Below, piece after piece: positions 32,389-35,782 of a DNA stretch of 35,782 bases. This DNA comes from Sphingorhabdus sp. (GTDB lineage Bacteria > Pseudomonadota > Alphaproteobacteria > Sphingomonadales > Sphingomonadaceae). The DNA is taken from assembly GCF_023910635.1 (NCBI RefSeq), contig NZ_JAAVVZ010000025.1, positions 1 to 35,782 of the forward strand, given 5' to 3'. The translations under genes were made by a program, and so were the position numbers. A model generated the notes under the pieces. The model made no database searches and was not told the origin of the DNA. It saw only the letters and a list, made by a program, of their open reading frames with translations. Position 1 is the first letter of the stretch. Each line of letters starts with the position of its first letter.

Positions 32389-34323
32389 TTACTTGGTCCG
32401 TCGCGGGCTGAGTAGACGATCAATCGCCGTCTTACCTTGGCCTGTGGCTTCGAGGTGCGGATAGCGCAAACCACCCGAATAGGCGATGTCTATTTGTTCA
32501 AAACGTTTGTTGCGCTCGACGATTAGCCGGACTGGTGTTTTTCCGTCCTTCGCTGCGTTGATTGCGGTGGTCAGACCGTCTTTTGAATAGGCATAGCCAT
32601 TAACCGCAATGATTTTTGCGCCATTGACGATATTCGCCTTAAACGCCGGGCTGTTCCACAATATGGACGTCACGACCGCATCCTTGTTCAAGTTTATCCC
32701 AAGCGAGTGGGTAAGGTTGAGGACATTGCCTTCTTTCATCAATTCCTTGTCGAATATATTGGGCTCTTCTTTCCAAACGAGCTTGTATCCGCCCTTTTCG
32801 ATGCCTGCCAGTGGCGCTGGTTGGCCGGGTTGGCGCAATTTCGTGTCGAGAAACTTCGCCCAATCATAAGGCTGCACCGCGTTCAAGGTGCGGACAACCT
32901 CGTCAAAATCATAGGTCAGCACACCCCAATCGGCATCGCGCACCCCGAAAAAGGCTTTGGCAAAGTCATCGAGCGACTTGGTCCCTTTGGACAATTCGCG
33001 AATAGTCATGTCGGCGTCGAGCCAGATGAGCGAGCTTTCGTTATAATAATCCTCGCCCCGCGCGTGGCTGGCAAAGGGTTTTGGCTTGCGTGCCCCAAAG
33101 ATCGGGTCGTGCGTGGTGTCTTCAACCGAACGCCAAGCACGGCCGGGCTGTTCCGCATAAAATCCGGCATATTTGGCCCATTCGGCAAGCACCATTTCCT
33201 TGGACTGTAGCCCGGAGCGCGCGCCCAGCACCAAGTCCCAAAAACTCGTCTGCCCTTCATATACCCAGAGCAAGTTATCGCGCATGGGCGTGGCATAATC
33301 GGGTGTCCACATCGTTGCTGGACGGCGGAACTTTCCGTTCCAACTATGTGTGAATTCGTGCGGCAAAAGGCCGCGTTCGGACATATTGTCATCCCATTCG
33401 ATGAAATAGTCAGTCTCGCGCGTGTTTTCGGAACTGCGGTGATGCTCAAGGCCAATACCGCCCAACTCCTCGGTCAGGCCAAGCAGGAATTCATATCGGT
33501 CGAAATGCTTTGCGCCGAACAGCAATAAAGATTCATCAACTAAGGCGCGGTGCGCCGCAATCTGTTCCGGTTTTGCCGCAAGAAACTTCGCGTCATCTGC
33601 CCAGACGTTCAGCGTGACATTATGCCCCAGGTCCCATTTCTTATAATGCGGGCCAGCAAACATCGGGCTGTCGACCAAGGTTTCAAAGCTGGTGACGCCA
33701 TAATCGATGCGGTTACCCTTTATGCTGGCGCCATCAAGCGCGGCGACGCCAGTCCATCCCTCGGGCAAAATAATCGATGGTTTCACTTGAATGGCGCGGG
33801 TGAAATGTCCTGCGGGATACAAGGCGACCTGTTCCCATTGCACATTCATCATATTGCGTGTGACGTTGATGCGACCTTCGCTTTCGCGGACGGGGGATGT
33901 GAATTGAAATTCAACGTCAACCGACGCGGTTCCTTCAGGCAGGTCGACGTGAAACGCATATACTTGCACCGGATCGCGCGTCCAACGCAGCGTCTTGCCG
34001 CCGGCGCGGATCATTAGGCCAGTCATTTCGGCCAAGGCACCGCGTGGGCCGTGCTTACCGGGCAGCCATTGCGGATAAAGCAAAATGAGCGGCTTGCCCG
34101 CTTCAACCGGAATTGTCTGGCGCACTTGGAAAATGGCGCGATCAATGTCCGTTGCGTCAACGGTCAGGATCATCGGCGCAGTCAACGGGCGGTCCTGCGG
34201 TTCGGGAATCGTTGAGACAATCGGTACTGGCTGCGGCGCGCTATTTTGCGCGGATGCGGCGGAAATGAGGCTGGCGGAAAGGGCGAATGCGGCAAGTGCG
34301 CGCGACAATATGCGTGGATTCAT
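32389..34323 (-). CDS. M61-family metallopeptidase with PDZ domain
   Basis: A 644-residue exported zinc aminopeptidase of family M61 (glycyl aminopeptidase type). A signal peptide ends at SAASAQ (about residue 26). An N-terminal beta domain (about 50-220) is followed by the gluzincin core: the zinc motif HEFTH (322-326) in LLPHEFTHSWNGKFRRP, and the third ligand Glu in LLWVYEGQTSFWD. A PDZ domain near the C-terminus (about 530-615) has VTSILWNSPAFKANIVNGAKIIAVNG. It degrades peptides in the periplasm. It is divergent from hisS across about 80 bases and lies 23 bases before ppa on the same strand. Confidence 0.92.
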   Translation of the reverse strand: MNPRILSRALAAFALSASLISAASAQNSAPQPVPIVSTIPEPQDRPLTAPMILTVDATDIDRAIFQVRQTIPVEAGKPLILLYPQWLPGKHGPRGALAEMTGLMIRAGGKTLRWTRDPVQVYAFHVDLPEGTASVDVEFQFTSPVRESEGRINVTRNMMNVQWEQVALYPAGHFTRAIQVKPSIILPEGWTGVAALDGASIKGNRIDYGVTSFETLVDSPMFAGPHYKKWDLGHNVTLNVWADDAKFLAAKPEQIAAHRALVDESLLLFGAKHFDRYEFLLGLTEELGGIGLEHHRSSENTRETDYFIEWDDNMSERGLLPHEFTHSWNGKFRRPATMWTPDYATPMRDNLLWVYEGQTSFWDLVLGARSGLQSKEMVLAEWAKYAGFYAEQPGRAWRSVEDTTHDPIFGARKPKPFASHARGEDYYNESSLIWLDADMTIRELSKGTKSLDDFAKAFFGVRDADWGVLTYDFDEVVRTLNAVQPYDWAKFLDTKLRQPGQPAPLAGIEKGGYKLVWKEEPNIFDKELMKEGNVLNLTHSLGINLNKDAVVTSILWNSPAFKANIVNGAKIIAVNGYAYSKDGLTTAINAAKDGKTPVRLIVERNKRFEQIDIAYSGGLRYPHLEATGQGKTAIDRLLSPRRTK

Positions 34324-34402
34324 AACGCTAACTTTGGCGAATGCGTCGCGCCGCGTCCAGCCCTATTCCACTAACAACAATTAGCCGCTAGGGCGCTTCA
34401 TT

Positions 34403-35647
34403 ATGGCAAAGATACAGACACCCCAAGCCGTGCGCGGCACACAAGACATGTTCGGTGAGACCGAGGAACGCTTTGCGCATGTTGTCGCGACCTTTGAACG
34501 CGTGCGCAGGCTGTATGGATTTAAGGGCCTGCAACTGCCAGTCATTGAACCCACAGCGGTATTTTCGCGCAGCCTGGGTGAGGCGACCGATGTTGTGTCG
34601 AAGGAAATGTATACGTTTGAAGACCGGGGCGGCGATTCCATCACGCTTCGGCCCGAATTTACTGCTGGCATCGCGCGCGCTTATTTGACCAACGGCTGGC
34701 AGCAATATGCGCCGATGAAGCTGTCGGTGCACGGACCGTTGTTCCGCTATGAGCGCCCGCAAAAGGGCCGCTATCGACAGTTTCACCAGATTGACGCCGA
34801 AATCATTGGCGCGGCGGAGCCAGCGGCGGATGTCGAGTTGCTGGTCATGGCGGATCAGTTGCTCAAGGAACTGGGCATAGATGACGGCGTAACATTGCAG
34901 TTAAACACGCTGGGTGACACGCCCAGCCGTGATGCATGGCGCACGGCGTTGGTTGGCTATTTCAACGACCATAAGGATGTATTGTCCGAAGACAGCCTAG
35001 CGCGGCTGGAGAAAAACCCGCTGCGTATCTTGGACAGTAAAGACCCCAAGGACCGCCCAGTCGCCGATGCGGCGCCTGTTATCGACGATTATCTGTCGGG
35101 CGAAGCGCAGGATTTCTTCGGCGCGGTCACGGCGGGCCTTGATGCCGCCGGCGTCGCGTGGACCCGCAACGCCGCGTTGGTGCGCGGCCTCGATTATTAC
35201 CGCCACACCGCGTTTGAATTTGTGACCGACCGTCTTGGCGCGCAGGGCACTGTGCTGGGTGGCGGGCGCTATGACGGCTTGATCGAAAATCTCGGTGGGC
35301 CAGCGACACCAGCGGTCGGCTGGGCTGCTGGGATTGAGCGGTTGGCGATGTTGGTGGAGGCGCCAGCATCGATTGTGCCTGACGTTGCCGTCGCGATAGA
35401 GTTTCGAGACGCTGAGCCTCAAGGTCAAAAAATCGTTGCTGCGTTGCGACGTTCAGGGTTGTCAGTAGAAATGCTAGCGCAAGGGTCTCCAAAAAAGCGA
35501 TACGACAAAGCCATAAAAACGAACGCCAAAGTCGTAATGTCCATCTCAGATATGGGCGTGCGGTACTCCGGAGATAAATACCCGGACGTGTTCAGTCAGG
35601 TCAACGAGGTTTTGGTTTCTATCGCAGAAGAACTGAAAAAACGATGA
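34403..35647 (+). CDS. hisS: Histidyl-tRNA synthetase
   Basis: A 414-residue class II aminoacyl-tRNA synthetase charging tRNA-His. Features: the N-terminal [20 protein letters not shown], motif 2 [21 protein letters not shown] (about 112-132), the histidine-binding signature [15 protein letters not shown] (about 252-266), motif 3 [12 protein letters not shown] (about 309-320) and the anticodon-binding C-terminal domain (about 325-414). The length fits bacterial HisS. No strong ribosome binding site is seen before the ATG at 34403; a GCTAGGGCG lies about 12 bases upstream. It is the last complete gene of the window. Confidence 0.97.
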   Translation: MAKIQTPQAVRGTQDMFGETEERFAHVVATFERVRRLYGFKGLQLPVIEPTAVFSRSLGEATDVVSKEMYTFEDRGGDSITLRPEFTAGIARAYLTNGWQQYAPMKLSVHGPLFRYERPQKGRYRQFHQIDAEIIGAAEPAADVELLVMADQLLKELGIDDGVTLQLNTLGDTPSRDAWRTALVGYFNDHKDVLSEDSLARLEKNPLRILDSKDPKDRPVADAAPVIDDYLSGEAQDFFGAVTAGLDAAGVAWTRNAALVRGLDYYRHTAFEFVTDRLGAQGTVLGGGRYDGLIENLGGPATPAVGWAAGIERLAMLVEAPASIVPDVAVAIEFRDAEPQGQKIVAALRRSGLSVEMLAQGSPKKRYDKAIKTNAKVVMSISDMGVRYSGDKYPDVFSQVNEVLVSIAEELKKR

Positions 35648-35659
35648 ACTGCAAGTGCC

Positions 35660-35782
35660 TTATCCGTCGCCCCAGCGCAGGCTGGGGCCTATCCCGTCTG
35701 TCGGCAAAATGGTTCGCACAAAGGCACGAAGGCATAAAGAAGTTGCTTCGGGTCTTCGTGTCTTCGTGCGAACTAAAATCGT
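35660..35782. repeat. REP-like hairpin and 20-bp inverted repeat after hisS
   Basis: After hisS lies a CCCCAGCGCAGGCTGGGG hairpin (about 35671-35688), related to the one in the 14578-14666 element. It is followed by an inverted repeat of about 20 bases, GTTCGCAC-AAGGCACGAAG near 35711-35731 against CTTCGTGTCTTCGTGCGAAC at about 35754-35773, with two mismatches. Both resemble dispersed intergenic repeats and may stop transcription of hisS. No gene is visible up to the window edge. Confidence 0.7.

Overview
The window looks like chromosomal DNA of an alphaproteobacterium of the order Sphingomonadales (a Sphingopyxis/Sphingorhabdus-like organism is my best guess). The reasons are the moderately high GC with strong codon bias, a UPF0262 gene beside dnaB, the short HTH protein type common in sphingomonads, a diverged GH25-like membrane protein next to cdd, and REP-like 'cccccgcgcaggcggggg' intergenic hairpins. 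No rRNA, tRNA or CRISPR array was seen.

Left part (1-8106), accessory in character. A minus-strand pair encodes a 754-residue GT4 glycosyltransferase with an extra C-terminal helical domain, followed by a GH130-type mannoside phosphorylase/hydrolase that runs off the left edge. Next is an IS3-family (IS51-like) element with an intact left end, orfA and half of orfB. It is fused directly to the first 56 codons of a saccharopine dehydrogenase-like gene, so an IS-associated deletion removed the rest of both. After a sphingomonad HTH protein and a HAD phosphatase comes a probable type II restriction-modification pair: a Dcm/EcoRII-like C5-cytosine methyltransferase with its own N-terminal HTH, convergent with an HNH endonuclease.

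Central housekeeping part (8245-15687). It holds dcd, cdd, a GH25-like membrane protein, UPF0262, dnaB, ubiG, an aspartate kinase gene and a nitronate monooxygenase, separated by REP-like and tandem repeats.

Transport part (15883-23735). Two overlapping bacterial PH-domain membrane proteins converge on a vitamin B12 uptake operon read on the minus strand: cobalamin riboswitch, terminator-like hairpin, btuB-like receptor, btuF-, btuC- and btuD-like ABC genes, then a PhoD-like lipoprotein phosphatase. Every junction in the operon overlaps by 1 or 4 bases.

Right part (23993-35647). A 51-residue ORF with a strong ribosome binding site overlaps a protein that carries a PARP-like ADP-ribosyltransferase signature (His13, Tyr45, Gln184). 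This is a candidate toxin-antitoxin or defence module and the most interesting item here. It is followed by a GNAT acetyltransferase, a molybdenum hydroxylase pair (IorAB-like), and divergently transcribed maturation genes (XdhC- and MocA-like) coupled to a TPR-sulfotransferase. A 182-bp hairpin element, a small lipoprotein coupled to inorganic pyrophosphatase, an M61 peptidase and hisS close the window.
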